Assembly: GCA_903822825.1 (NCBI GenBank)
Contig: CAIJQQ010000045.1
Coordinates: 1-59,659, forward strand
DNA length: 59,659 nt
Source of the DNA: an uncultured Burkholderiales bacterium
GTDB taxonomy: Bacteria > Pseudomonadota > Gammaproteobacteria > Burkholderiales > Burkholderiaceae_C
Reading direction: 5' to 3'
Positions 30,562 to 41,936 of this stretch are shown here, piece by piece. The translations under genes and the position numbers were made by a program. Positions within the stretch are counted from its first letter, which is position 1, and each line of letters opens with the position of its first letter. Under the pieces are notes generated by a model, which did not search any database, was not told the DNA's origin, and was given only the letters and a program-made list of their open reading frames with translations.

Positions 30562-31482
30562 TTACTGGCCCGCTTGCTTGCCCGTCCCCACCATCTGCAT
30601 GGCCGAAGCGATCAGGCCTGATACCTCGGTCATATTGCTCGGAACGATCAGGGTGGTCTTGGCGTCTTGCGCCACCTTGCCATAGGCCTGCACGGCCTGT
30701 TCGGCCACTTTCAGTTGCACGGCTTGCTCGCCACCGGGCTGGCGGATGGCTGCAGCAATGCGTTCAATGGCTTGTGCGGTGGCGTTGGCCATTTCGGTGA
30801 TGGCGGCCGCATCGCCCTGGGCCTTGTTGATGGCGGCTTGTTTTTCGCCCTCTGAGCGAGCGATAAAGGCCTCGCGCTCGCCCGTGGCGATGTTGATTTG
30901 CTCCTGGCGGCGGCCTTCAGATGCCGCGATCAGGGCGCGCTTTTCGCGTTCTGCGGTGATTTGAGACTGCATGGCGTGCAGGATTTCGCTGGGCGGCGTC
31001 AGGTCCTTGATTTCGTAGCGCAGCACCTTCACCCCCCAGTTGAGGGCCGCTTCGTCGATGGCGGCCACCACCTGCGCGTTGATGATGTCGCGCTCTTCAA
31101 AGGTCTTGTCCAGTTCCAGCTTGCCGATCACGCTGCGCAAGCTGGTTTGTGCCAGCTGGGTCACGGCCACGATGTAGTTGGACGAACCGTAGCTGGCCAG
31201 CTTGGGATCGGTCACCTGAAAGTACAAAATGCCATCGACCTGCAGCTGGGTGTTGTCGCGGGTGATGCAAATCTGGCTGGGCACATCGAGCGGGATTTCC
31301 TTCAGGCTGTGCTTCTGGATCACGTTGTCAATGAAGGGCACTACAAAATTCAAGCCTGGGGTGAGGCTGGCGTGGTATTTGCCCAGCCGTTCGACCACCC
31401 AAGCGTGCTGCTGAGGCACGACCTTGACGGTCTTGATGATGAACAAGACAGCGATGGCCAGTAAGACGAGTGCAATTTCCAT
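30562..31482 (-). CDS. SPFH/stomatin-like membrane protein (QmcA type)
   Basis: 306-aa protein with one N-terminal membrane helix (residues 3-20) and an SPFH/band-7 domain (about 22-200, with VVERLGKYHASLTPGLNFVVP and DPKLASYG), followed by an Ala/Glu-rich coiled coil. Family members form large rings in the membrane and can hold proteases such as FtsH or maintain membrane microdomains. It is downstream of an NfeD gene, its usual partner; GGGAG precedes the ATG. Confidence 0.92.
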   Translation of the reverse strand: MEIALVLLAIAVLFIIKTVKVVPQQHAWVVERLGKYHASLTPGLNFVVPFIDNVIQKHSLKEIPLDVPSQICITRDNTQLQVDGILYFQVTDPKLASYGSSNYIVAVTQLAQTSLRSVIGKLELDKTFEERDIINAQVVAAIDEAALNWGVKVLRYEIKDLTPPSEILHAMQSQITAEREKRALIAASEGRRQEQINIATGEREAFIARSEGEKQAAINKAQGDAAAITEMANATAQAIERIAAAIRQPGGEQAVQLKVAEQAVQAYGKVAQDAKTTLIVPSNMTEVSGLIASAMQMVGTGKQAGQ

Positions 31483-31514
31483 GAAGATTCTCCCTGTTGA
31501 ATGTGGCTTGAAAT

Positions 31515-31937
31515 TCAGATTTTTTTGAGCACCAGTCGGCTGCCGACCAAGGCCTCAATGCGGTGCAAGCCAGGCTCGGGGTGTTGCCCCTCTGCGACCA
31601 CCGCGCCCCACAGCGCGCCCCGATGCTTGACCTGTGTGTTTCCTTCGGCGTCCCAGGCTTGCACTTGCACGGTTTCTCCGATGTCCAGATGCACATCCTG
31701 ATCATTGCTGGCTGTTTTTGTTTTTTGCTGCTGGCGGTAGGAGCGCCAGAGGATCACTGCCAAGCCGCCCACCACCGCAGCGGCCACGACCTGGCTGGTG
31801 ACGGTGAAGCCCGCCTGCGCGGCCAGAGCCGCAGCAGCGGCGCCAATGGCCAGCATCAGCAAGTAAAAGGTGCTGGTCATCAGTTCCAAGGCCACCAGCA
31901 CACCGGTCAGTAGCCACCACACCGTCGATTCGTTCAT
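31515..31937 (-). CDS. NfeD family membrane protein
   Basis: 140-aa short NfeD: three hydrophobic segments in residues about 6-68, then a C-terminal OB-fold domain (GETVQVQAWDAEGNTQVKHR, GALWGAVV). NfeD proteins pair with SPFH proteins encoded beside them, as here, where the gap is 32 bases. GGGGGAGAAA before the ATG is a good ribosome site. Confidence 0.87.
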   Translation of the reverse strand: MNESTVWWLLTGVLVALELMTSTFYLLMLAIGAAAAALAAQAGFTVTSQVVAAAVVGGLAVILWRSYRQQQKTKTASNDQDVHLDIGETVQVQAWDAEGNTQVKHRGALWGAVVAEGQHPEPGLHRIEALVGSRLVLKKI

Positions 31938-32034
31938 TTTCTCCCCCGTGGGTTGAATGCGTTGGTACGCATGTTACCTGCTGTTTTCTCACCAGCACTG
32001 TTTGTCCATGCATCGGCAGGGATAATCAGTTCCC

Positions 32035-33036
32035 ATGCCATTTCCCGATGCCCAACGCTGGCGCCTGTCTGTCGCGCCCATGATGGACTGGACCGACCGT
32101 CACTGCCGGTTTTTCCATCGCCTGCTGACCCAGCACACGCTTTTGTACACCGAGATGGTGACCACAGGCGCTTTGCGCCACGGCAGCGTGCAGCGGCATT
32201 TGCGCTTCAATGCCGAAGAGCACCCGGTGGCCCTGCAGTTGGGCGGCAGCGATACCGCTGAGTTGGCCCACGCGGCCAAGCTGGGGCAAGAATGGGGCTA
32301 TGACGAAATCAACCTCAACTGCGGCTGCCCTTCAGACCGGGTGCAGCGCGGTGCCTTTGGCGCTTGCCTGATGAATGAGCCGGACACCGTGGCCGATGGC
32401 GTCAAAGCCATGCTCGATGTGGTGGATGTGCCCGTCACCGTGAAGCACCGCATTGGGATTGACCGCATCGAGAGCTACGACTTTGTGCGCGACTTTGTGG
32501 GCACCGTGAGCGAGGCCGGTTGCCGTGTCTTCATCGTCCACGCCCGCAACGCTTGGCTCGACGGACTTTCGCCGAAAGAAAATCGCGAGATCCCGCCGCT
32601 GCGCTACGCGTTGGCTTACCAACTCAAAAAAGATTTTCCGGGGCTGGTGATATCGGTCAATGGCGGCATCAAGACCAATGAAGAGATCGCCCGCCATTTG
32701 CAGCATGCCGATGGCGTGATGGTTGGGCGTGAGGCCTATTACAACCCCTGGCTTTTGAACAGTTGGGACGCGACTTTTTTTGCTGACCCGCATGAAGTGC
32801 CCAGCCGCGAAGCGGTGGAAGAGGCCATGGTGGCCTACATGGAGCGCGCCTTTGCCGAAGACGGCTGCCCTTGGTACGCCGTTGCCCGGCACATGTTGGG
32901 GCTGTACCACGGGCAACGCGGTGGCCGCTTGTGGCGTCAAGTCTGGAGCAACCACAAGCTCAAACCTTTGCCGCCGCGTGAGGTCTGGCTGCAGGCCCGT
33001 GAGGCGCTGGCCCGTGGGGCTGAAGTCCCCACCTGA
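32035..33036 (+). CDS. dusA: tRNA-dihydrouridine(20/20a) synthase DusA
   Basis: FMN enzyme that reduces uridine 20/20a in the D-loop of tRNAs. The DusA-specific stretches are clear: LSVAPMMDWTDRHCRFFHRL, LLYTEMVTTGAL, EEHPVALQLGGSD, and the catalytic loop LNCGCPSDRVQ (Cys98), followed by HARNAWLDGLSPKENREIPP. 333 aa is normal. Convergent with the GntR gene, with five bases between stops. Confidence 0.95.
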   Translation: MPFPDAQRWRLSVAPMMDWTDRHCRFFHRLLTQHTLLYTEMVTTGALRHGSVQRHLRFNAEEHPVALQLGGSDTAELAHAAKLGQEWGYDEINLNCGCPSDRVQRGAFGACLMNEPDTVADGVKAMLDVVDVPVTVKHRIGIDRIESYDFVRDFVGTVSEAGCRVFIVHARNAWLDGLSPKENREIPPLRYALAYQLKKDFPGLVISVNGGIKTNEEIARHLQHADGVMVGREAYYNPWLLNSWDATFFADPHEVPSREAVEEAMVAYMERAFAEDGCPWYAVARHMLGLYHGQRGGRLWRQVWSNHKLKPLPPREVWLQAREALARGAEVPT

Positions 33037-33041
33037 GCGTT

Positions 33042-33677
33042 TTATTGGGCGGCTTGCAAGCCGTTCTTGAAGTGCGCAGACATGCGCTCGGCCGCCAGTT
33101 CGGGCTGCCGGGCTGTCAAGGCATCCACGATGGCTTGGTGCTCGGCCAGGGACTGCTCAATTCGACCTTCCTTGAAGAGGGAGTTGTGCCGGTTGAGCTT
33201 CATGACCTTGCGCAGATCGGCCACCATCTGGTCGCGCCAGCGGTTGTCGGCGATCTGCAGCAGCAGCATGTGAAAGGCTTCGTTGACCTGAAAGAACCGA
33301 TCGCGGTCGTTGGTGGCGTTTTGCAGGTCTTGCTGCAGCTGCTGAAGTTGGGCCATCTGCGGATCGCTGGCATTCTGGGCCACCACGCGGGCGGCGTCGG
33401 ATTCGAGCAGAGCCAACAGGTGGTACACGTCGCGCAGGTCTTTTTCACTGACCTCGGTCACATAGGCGCCCCGGCGCACCTTCATGGTCACCAAACCCTC
33501 AGCAGCCAGCACTTTCAGGGCTTCGCGCAGGGGGGTGCGGCTGATGCCCAATGCTTCTGCGATGCGCAACTCGTCGATCCAGCTGCCGGGCTCCAGCTCG
33601 CGCGCAAAGATGCGCTGCCGCAACAGTTCGGCAACTTCTTCGTACAGGGCGCGAGGGGCAAGAGACAGGGCGGACAT
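33042..33677 (-). CDS. GntR family regulator (FCD/FadR subfamily)
   Basis: 211-aa repressor-type protein. The winged helix is at residues 10-75 (LRQRIFARELEPGSWIDELR, LGISRTPLREALKVLAAEGL) and the all-helical FCD ligand domain at about 85-205. It is divergent from the methylmalonyl-CoA mutase operon across a 186-base gap that holds two exact 12-bp direct repeats, so it is a good candidate regulator of that operon. Its ligand is unknown. Confidence 0.9.
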   Translation of the reverse strand: MSALSLAPRALYEEVAELLRQRIFARELEPGSWIDELRIAEALGISRTPLREALKVLAAEGLVTMKVRRGAYVTEVSEKDLRDVYHLLALLESDAARVVAQNASDPQMAQLQQLQQDLQNATNDRDRFFQVNEAFHMLLLQIADNRWRDQMVADLRKVMKLNRHNSLFKEGRIEQSLAEHQAIVDALTARQPELAAERMSAHFKNGLQAAQ

Positions 33678-33743
33678 GGGGTGTATCAGGGGAATGCTGT
33701 TGGGGCGAGGCCAAACCGTATTTCAGGTGTTTCAGATGACGAA

Positions 33744-33804
33744 TTGTAAGCCGGTTAAAATATTTTGCATCAATAATTATGAATCACAGTACTTGTAAGC
33801 CGGT
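33744..33804. repeat. Two 12-bp direct repeats, candidate operator
   Basis: TTGTAAGCCGGT occurs exactly at 33744-33755 and 33793-33804, 49 bases apart (start to start), in an AT-rich gap between gntR and the mutase gene. The spacing is close to five helical turns less a few bases, so two bound proteins could touch. Binding by the GntR protein is inference. Confidence 0.55.
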
Positions 33805-33863
33805 AGGCAGCCCCAGGCTGCCACAATCCGCTTCAGTCGTTTTTGTCCCGAAAGCACAGCGCC

Positions 33864-36061
<2,198 letters not shown>

Positions 36062-36065
<4 letters not shown>

Positions 36066-37102
36066 AACCTGAGCAGTTGCTGCATGGCTTGTTGCACGGC
36101 AACGCTGCCGGGCAGCGCCGCGCCATGGCCAAAGCCATCACGTTGCTCGAGTCCACGCGTGCGGACCACCGCGCGCTGGCCGACGAGCTGCTCACGGCCA
36201 TGCTGCCGCACACGGGGCAGTCTTTCCGTCTGGGCATCAGCGGGGTGCCGGGCGTGGGCAAGTCCACCTTCATCGAGGCGCTGGGTTTGTATTTGATCGG
36301 CCAAGGCCACCGCGTGGCGGTGTTGACCATCGACCCGTCATCCACCGTGTCGGGCGGATCCATCTTGGGCGACAAGACCCGCATGGCGTTGCTGAGCGTG
36401 CATGAGTGTGCTTACATACGCCCCAGCCCCAGCAGTGGCACGCTGGGCGGCGTGGCCGAAAAAACCCGCGAGTCCATGCTGATCTGCGAAGCCGCAGGCT
36501 ATGACGTGGTGATCGTCGAGACGGTGGGTGTGGGCCAGAGTGAAACTGCCGCGGCCAATATGACCGATATGTTTGTGCTCATGCAATTGCCCAACGCGGG
36601 AGACGACTTGCAGGCCATCAAAAAAGGCGTGATGGAGATCGCCGATCTGGTGGTCATCAACAAGGCCGACATCGATGCCATCGCGGCCACCCGAGCCGAG
36701 TTGCAGATCACCAGCGCCTTGCAGCTTTTGGGCATGCACGGGGGCTCGGGCCACGCGCACGCTGATGCCTCGCAGTGGCACCCCAAGGTGGTGCAACTCA
36801 GTGCTTTGTTGGGTCAGGGTGTGGACAGTTTCTGGGCGGCGGTGACCGAATTCAAATCCCTGCAAATGGCCAACGGACGTTTGGCCATCCGTCGCCAACA
36901 GCAAGCCCTGTCGTGGATGTGGGAACGCATCGACGCGGGCTTGAAGCAAAACTTCCGGTCGCAGCCGCGTGTGCAAACGCTGCTGCCCCAACTCAGTCAA
37001 CAAGTCGCAACAGGCCAATTGGCCGCGTCGACGGCTGCCCGTCAACTGCTCAACGCTTACCCAGCCAGGGGCGCATTTGAGAATATTCCCGGAGAAAAGT
37101 AA
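36062..37102 (+). CDS. meaB: Methylmalonyl-CoA mutase chaperone GTPase MeaB
   Basis: G3E-family GTPase that loads and protects the cobalamin cofactor of the mutase (older names ArgK, LAO/AO ATPase). 346 aa with the P-loop GVPGVGKST at about 60-68, [27 protein letters not shown] and NKAD for guanine recognition. The GTG start is inside the last codons of the mutase gene, so translation is coupled. pccB starts two bases after its stop. Confidence 0.94.
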
Positions 37103-37104
37103 GC

Positions 37105-38637
37105 ATGCAAGACATCCTTGAACAACTGGAACAAAAGCGCGCTGCGGCCCGCTTGGGCGGCGGGCAAAAGCGCATCGATGCGCAGCACGCCAAAGGCAAA
37201 CTCACTGCGCGCGAGCGCCTGGAGGTCTTGCTGGACGAAGGCACTTTCGAAGAGTGGGACATGTTCGTTGAACACCGCTGCACCGACTTCGGCATGCAAG
37301 ACAACAAGATCCCCGGCGATGGCGTGGTCACAGGCTACGGCATGATCAACGGCCGCCTGGTGTTTGTGTACAGCCAAGACTTCACCGTGTATGGCGGGGC
37401 CTTGTCTGAAACGCACGCCGAGAAGATTTGCAAAGTGATGGACCAGGCCATGAAGGTTGGCGCGCCCGTGATTGGCCTCAATGATTCGGGTGGCGCGCGC
37501 ATTCAAGAAGGCGTGGCGTCGCTCGGCGGTTACGCCGATGTGTTCCAACGCAACGTGATGGCCTCAGGCGTGGTGCCTCAGATCAGCATGATCATGGGGC
37601 CGTCTGCCGGTGGTGCGGTTTATTCGCCCGCTTTGACCGACTTCATCTTCATGGTCAAGGACACGTCCTACATGTTTGTGACCGGCCCCGAAGTGGTCAA
37701 GACCGTGACCCACGAAGAAGTGAGCGCAGAAGAATTGGGCGGTGCTCTGACCCACACCACCAAGAGCGGTGTCGCAGACATGGCGTTTGAGAACGATGTG
37801 GAAGCGCTGCTCATGCTGCGCCGCCTCTACAACTACCTGCCGCTCAACAACCGCGAAAAGGCCCCCGTGCGCAAGAGCGGTGACCCGACCGACCGCATGG
37901 ACATGAGCCTGGACACCCTGGTGCCCGAGAACCCCAACAAGGCCTATGACATGAAGGAGCTGATCGTCAAAACCGTGGACGATGGCGACTTCTTTGAGTT
38001 GCAACCCGATTACGCCAAGAACATCCTGATCGGCTTTGCCCGCATGGACGGCCAGACCGTGGGCATTGTGGCCAACCAGCCCTTGGTGCTGGCGGGTTGC
38101 CTGGACATCAAGAGCAGCATCAAGGCCGCGCGCTTTGTGCGCTTTTGCGATGCCTTCAACATCCCCGTCATCACCTTTGTGGACGTGCCCGGATTTATGC
38201 CCGGCACCAGTCAGGAGTACGGCGGCATCATCAAGCACGGTGCCAAGTTGCTCTATGCGTATGCCGAGTGCACGGTGCCCAAGATCACAGTGATCACCCG
38301 CAAGGCCTACGGCGGCGCGTATGACGTGATGGCCTCCAAGCACTTGCGCGGCGACGTGAACTTTGCCTGGCCCAACGCCGAGATTGCGGTGATGGGCGCC
38401 AAAGGCGCGGTGGAAATCATCTTCCGCGAAGACAAAGGCGACCCCGAAAAGCTGGCTGCCCGCGAGTCCGAGTACAAAGCCCGGTTTGCCAACCCCTTTG
38501 TGGCGGGCGCACGCGGCTTCATTGACGACGTCATTCAGCCGCATGAAACCCGCAAGCGCATTGCGCGCTCGCTGGTCATGCTCAAGGACAAGAAGATTGA
38601 CAACCCATGGCGAAAGCACGGGAACATGCCACTGTGA
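37105..38637 (+). CDS. pccB: Propionyl-CoA carboxylase, carboxyltransferase (beta) subunit
   Basis: 510-aa carboxyltransferase that moves CO2 from biotin to propionyl-CoA. The two crotonase-like halves are visible: oxyanion-hole stretches [12 protein letters not shown] in the first and [16 protein letters not shown] in the second. A ribosome site (CCCGGAGAA) sits near the end of meaB. pccA follows 20 bases later. Confidence 0.95.
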   Translation: MQDILEQLEQKRAAARLGGGQKRIDAQHAKGKLTARERLEVLLDEGTFEEWDMFVEHRCTDFGMQDNKIPGDGVVTGYGMINGRLVFVYSQDFTVYGGALSETHAEKICKVMDQAMKVGAPVIGLNDSGGARIQEGVASLGGYADVFQRNVMASGVVPQISMIMGPSAGGAVYSPALTDFIFMVKDTSYMFVTGPEVVKTVTHEEVSAEELGGALTHTTKSGVADMAFENDVEALLMLRRLYNYLPLNNREKAPVRKSGDPTDRMDMSLDTLVPENPNKAYDMKELIVKTVDDGDFFELQPDYAKNILIGFARMDGQTVGIVANQPLVLAGCLDIKSSIKAARFVRFCDAFNIPVITFVDVPGFMPGTSQEYGGIIKHGAKLLYAYAECTVPKITVITRKAYGGAYDVMASKHLRGDVNFAWPNAEIAVMGAKGAVEIIFREDKGDPEKLAARESEYKARFANPFVAGARGFIDDVIQPHETRKRIARSLVMLKDKKIDNPWRKHGNMPL

Positions 38638-38657
38638 TTGCCAAGGAGAAGAACAAG

Positions 38658-40706
38658 ATGTTTACCAAAATCCTGATTGCCAACCGCGGCGAAATCGCTT
38701 GCCGCGTCATCGCCACCGCCCACAAAATGGGCATCCAAACCGTGGCCGTTTACTCTGAAGCTGACAAAGAAGCACGCCATGTGCAACTGGCCGACGAAGC
38801 GGTGATGATTGGCCCTGCGGCTTCGCGCGAGTCCTACTTGGTGGCTGACAAAATCATCGCGGCCGCCAAAGCCACCGGGGCGCAAGCCATTCACCCCGGG
38901 TATGGTTTCCTGAGCGAGAACGCCGAGTTCTCCAAGCGCTGTGAAGACGAGGGCATTGCTTTCATAGGCCCACGCCACTTCTCGATCGCCGCCATGGGCG
39001 ACAAGATCGAGTCGAAAAAACTGGCGGGCGCTGCGGGTGTGAACTGCATTCCGGGTGTCAACGATGCGATTGAAACCGCCGAAAAAGCGGTCGAGGTCGC
39101 CAAAGGCATTGGCTACCCCGTCATGATCAAGGCTTCGGCCGGCGGCGGTGGCAAAGGCTTGCGTGTGGCCTTCAACGACAAGGAAGCGTTTGAAGGCTTC
39201 ACCTCTTGCCGCAACGAAGCACGCAACAGCTTTGGCGACGACCGTGTGTTCATCGAGAAGTTTGTTGAAGAACCCCGTCACATCGAAATCCAGGTGCTGG
39301 GCGACAGCCACGGCAACGTGATTTATTTGAACGAGCGCGAGTGCTCGATACAGCGTCGTCACCAGAAAGTGATCGAAGAGGCTCCGTCACCTTTCATCAG
39401 TGACGCCACCCGCAAAGCCATGGGCGAGCAGGCCGTGCTGCTGGCCAAGGCAGTGAAATACCAATCGGCGGGCACGGTGGAGTTCGTGGTCGGCAAAGAC
39501 CAAAGCTTCTACTTTTTGGAGATGAACACCCGCTTGCAGGTGGAGCACCCGGTGACCGAAGCCATCACGGGCCTTGACTTGGTGGAGCAAATGATCCGCA
39601 TTGCGGCGGGTGAAAAGCTCACCTTGGCGCAGGCCGAGGTGCAGCGCAACGGCTGGGCCATGGAGTGCCGCATCAACGCTGAAGACCCCTTTCGCAACTT
39701 CTTGCCTTCCACAGGCCGTTTGGTGCGTTTTCAAACGCCAAAGCAAACCATGTTCCAAGGCAACACCGACCAACTTTACGGCGTGCGTGTGGACACGGGT
39801 GTAAAAGACGGCGGTGAGATCCCGATGTTCTACGACTCGATGATCGCCAAACTCATCGTGCATGGCAAAGACCGAAACGATGCGATTGCCAAAATGCGCG
39901 AAGCCTTGAACGGTTTTGTGATTCGCGGCATCAGCACCAACATCCCGTTCCAGGCGGCTTTGCTGGCGCATCCGCGTTTTGTGTCGGGCGACTTCAACAC
40001 CGGCTTCATTGCCGAGCAATACAGCCAAGGTTTTCGTGCCGAAGATGTACCCCACGAAGACCACAATTTCCTGGCGGCTTTGGCGGCCTTTGTGCGTCGC
40101 AAGTCGCGCGAACGCGCTGCGGGCCTGAGTGGTCAGTTGCCCGGATACGACGTGAAAGTCGGCCAGGACTACGCTGTGGTCGAGCTGGGCCAGGGCGGCA
40201 ACAACCGATACGTGCCAGTGCATGTGGATGAGTTCGTGGGCAAGTCCGGCGTGGCGCAAATCACCGTGGATGGCAAGTCCTACGCGATCGAGAGCAATTC
40301 GCGTTTGAACGACATCCGCATCGAAGGTACTTGCAACGGCCAGCCGTTCACTGCGCAGATCGAGCGCGGCACCTTGAAGAACCCATTGGCTTTGCAAGTG
40401 CAGCACAACGGCACCCGTATCGAAGCGCTGGTCATGTCGCCCCGAATGGCCGAGTTGCACCAACTCATGCCTTTCAAAGCCCCACCGGACCTGAGCCGGT
40501 TCGTGCTGTCCCCCATGCCCGGTTTGTTGGTGGACGTGGCTGTGGTCGTGGGCCAGACGGTGCAAGCGGGTGAACGCGTGGCCGTGATTGAGGCCATGAA
40601 GATGGAAAACGTGCTCTTTGCCGCGCAAGACGGCGTGGTGAAGAAGGTGGTCGCTGCCAAAGGCGAATCGCTCACGGTGGACCAGATGATCGTGGAGTTC
40701 GAATAA
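38658..40706 (+). CDS. pccA: Acetyl/propionyl-CoA carboxylase, biotin (alpha) subunit
   Basis: 682-aa protein with a biotin carboxylase part (residues 1-450: KILIANRGEIACRVI, ATP loop GGGGKGLR), a middle BT-like domain, and a C-terminal biotin-carrier domain in which Lys648 of EAMKMEN is the biotin site. The start at 38658 has AAGGAG nine bases upstream; a longer in-frame start inside pccB is rejected. It works with PccB to carboxylate propionyl-CoA. Confidence 0.95.
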   Translation: MFTKILIANRGEIACRVIATAHKMGIQTVAVYSEADKEARHVQLADEAVMIGPAASRESYLVADKIIAAAKATGAQAIHPGYGFLSENAEFSKRCEDEGIAFIGPRHFSIAAMGDKIESKKLAGAAGVNCIPGVNDAIETAEKAVEVAKGIGYPVMIKASAGGGGKGLRVAFNDKEAFEGFTSCRNEARNSFGDDRVFIEKFVEEPRHIEIQVLGDSHGNVIYLNERECSIQRRHQKVIEEAPSPFISDATRKAMGEQAVLLAKAVKYQSAGTVEFVVGKDQSFYFLEMNTRLQVEHPVTEAITGLDLVEQMIRIAAGEKLTLAQAEVQRNGWAMECRINAEDPFRNFLPSTGRLVRFQTPKQTMFQGNTDQLYGVRVDTGVKDGGEIPMFYDSMIAKLIVHGKDRNDAIAKMREALNGFVIRGISTNIPFQAALLAHPRFVSGDFNTGFIAEQYSQGFRAEDVPHEDHNFLAALAAFVRRKSRERAAGLSGQLPGYDVKVGQDYAVVELGQGGNNRYVPVHVDEFVGKSGVAQITVDGKSYAIESNSRLNDIRIEGTCNGQPFTAQIERGTLKNPLALQVQHNGTRIEALVMSPRMAELHQLMPFKAPPDLSRFVLSPMPGLLVDVAVVVGQTVQAGERVAVIEAMKMENVLFAAQDGVVKKVVAAKGESLTVDQMIVEFE

Positions 40707-41189
40707 ATGGTACGGCCTTTCAAAGTGCTGGGCGTCCAGCAAATCGCCATCGGCGGGCCTGACAAGTCCCGCCTGCAAAAGCTCTGGGTCGACCTGTTCG
40801 GCCTGGAAGTGACAGGCACCTTTCGAAGCGAACGGGAGAACGTGGATGAAGACATCTGCGCCATCGGCACTGGCCCCTTCAAAGTCGAGGTCGATTTGAT
40901 GCAACCGCTGGACCCCGAGAAAAAGCCCGCCGTGCACACCACGCCGCTCAACCACATTGGCCTCTGGATCGACGATCTGTCGGTCGCAGTCGATTGGCTC
41001 ACGGCGCAAGGCGTGCGCTTTGCGCCCGGTGGCATCCGCAAGGGCGCGGCCGGTTTTGACATCACGTTTTTGCACCCCAAGGGGAACGAGGAGTTCCCGA
41101 TTGGCGGCGAGGGCGTGTTGATCGAATTGGTGCAGGCGCCTGTCGAGGTGGTCAGGGCGTTTGCGGCTTTGGCGGCGCAACCGGCCTGA
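40707..41189 (+). CDS. VOC-fold protein, possible methylmalonyl-CoA epimerase
   Basis: 160-aa glyoxalase/VOC protein whose ATG follows the pccA stop with no gap. The pathway needs an epimerase between PccAB and the mutase, and no other candidate is in the window. Known epimerases bind metal with His, Gln, His and Glu. Here His83 (LNHIGLWI) and Glu140 (VLIELVQ) fit, but the first position, in QQIAIGG, holds Gln12 rather than His. It may be a divergent epimerase or a different VOC enzyme; position argues for the former. Confidence 0.75.
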   Translation: MVRPFKVLGVQQIAIGGPDKSRLQKLWVDLFGLEVTGTFRSERENVDEDICAIGTGPFKVEVDLMQPLDPEKKPAVHTTPLNHIGLWIDDLSVAVDWLTAQGVRFAPGGIRKGAAGFDITFLHPKGNEEFPIGGEGVLIELVQAPVEVVRAFAALAAQPA

Positions 41190-41224
41190 GCCCGCCAGGT
41201 CCGGGTCATTCCCGGGTCCGCTTC

Positions 41225-41257
41225 AAAGCCCGTCAAGCTCGGTTTTGGCGGGCTTTT
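41225..41257 (+). terminator. Terminator of the propionyl-CoA operon
   Basis: AAAGCCCG and CGGGCTTT pair over a 16-base loop and end in TTTT. The hairpin overlaps the 3' end of the convergent RnfB-like gene. Confidence 0.6.
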
Positions 41258-41931
41258 GCTTTGGCCAGTGCCGCTTCGATGATGGTGCGTTTGCGGTCTA
41301 TTTCGGCCTCGGCACCGGGGCCTTGCGGGACTTTGGTGTGCGTGGGCAAGTCGGCCAGTTTCATTTCGGCTTCGGCCTGGAGGTGGGCTTGGTGCGTTTT
41401 GGCTTCAAGTGCCGTGCGCACTTGGCGGATTTGGTAGCGTTGCCGAGCGGTTTGCGCCTCGGCCGCTGACCAGGCGGCCCAGCCAGTGCGTTCGCTTGTC
41501 ACATTTTCCAGCGCGATGCAGTCCACTGGGCACACCGGGATGCACAACTCACACCCCGTGCACCAGGGCTCGATCACGGTGTGCATTGACTTGTTGGCGC
41601 CCAAGATGGCATCGGTCGGGCAGGCCTTGATGCACAGGGTGCAGCCAATGCACCAGGCTTCGTCGATGACGGCCACATGGCGTGGGCCTTCTGTGCCGTG
41701 TTCTGCGCTCAATGGCGCAAGGGCTTGCCCAGTGATGCGGGCCAATCGTTCAATGCCTTCTTGCCCGCCGGGTGGGCACTGGTTGATGCGGGCTTGCCCC
41801 GCCACGATGGCCTGCGCGTAGCCTGCGCAATCGGGGTAACCACAGCGGGTGCACTGGGTTTGCGGCAAGGCCGCATTGATGGCAAGAAAAAGCGCCTGCA
41901 GAGCAGGCGCGTTTTGAGGAACCGGGGGCAT
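41233..41931 (-). CDS. RnfB-like iron-sulfur electron carrier
   Basis: 232-aa protein with an N-terminal Fe-S domain (Cys27, Cys30, Cys35, Cys52: TRCGYPDC...) and two 4Fe-4S ferredoxin motifs ([24 protein letters not shown]), then a charged helical tail. This is the layout of RnfB/RsxB without its N-terminal membrane helix, and no other rnf gene is near. The ATG at 41931 has GAGG upstream and follows the phaZ stop by five bases; an upstream ATG at 41964 is also open. The electron partner is unknown. Confidence 0.85.
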   Translation of the reverse strand: MPPVPQNAPALQALFLAINAALPQTQCTRCGYPDCAGYAQAIVAGQARINQCPPGGQEGIERLARITGQALAPLSAEHGTEGPRHVAVIDEAWCIGCTLCIKACPTDAILGANKSMHTVIEPWCTGCELCIPVCPVDCIALENVTSERTGWAAWSAAEAQTARQRYQIRQVRTALEAKTHQAHLQAEAEMKLADLPTHTKVPQGPGAEAEIDRKRTIIEAALAKAKARQNRA

Positions 41932-41936
41932 GGACC

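Noticed and set aside
39387..41180. Minus-strand frame of 597 codons opposite pccA
   Set aside because: Same antisense pattern; no domain.
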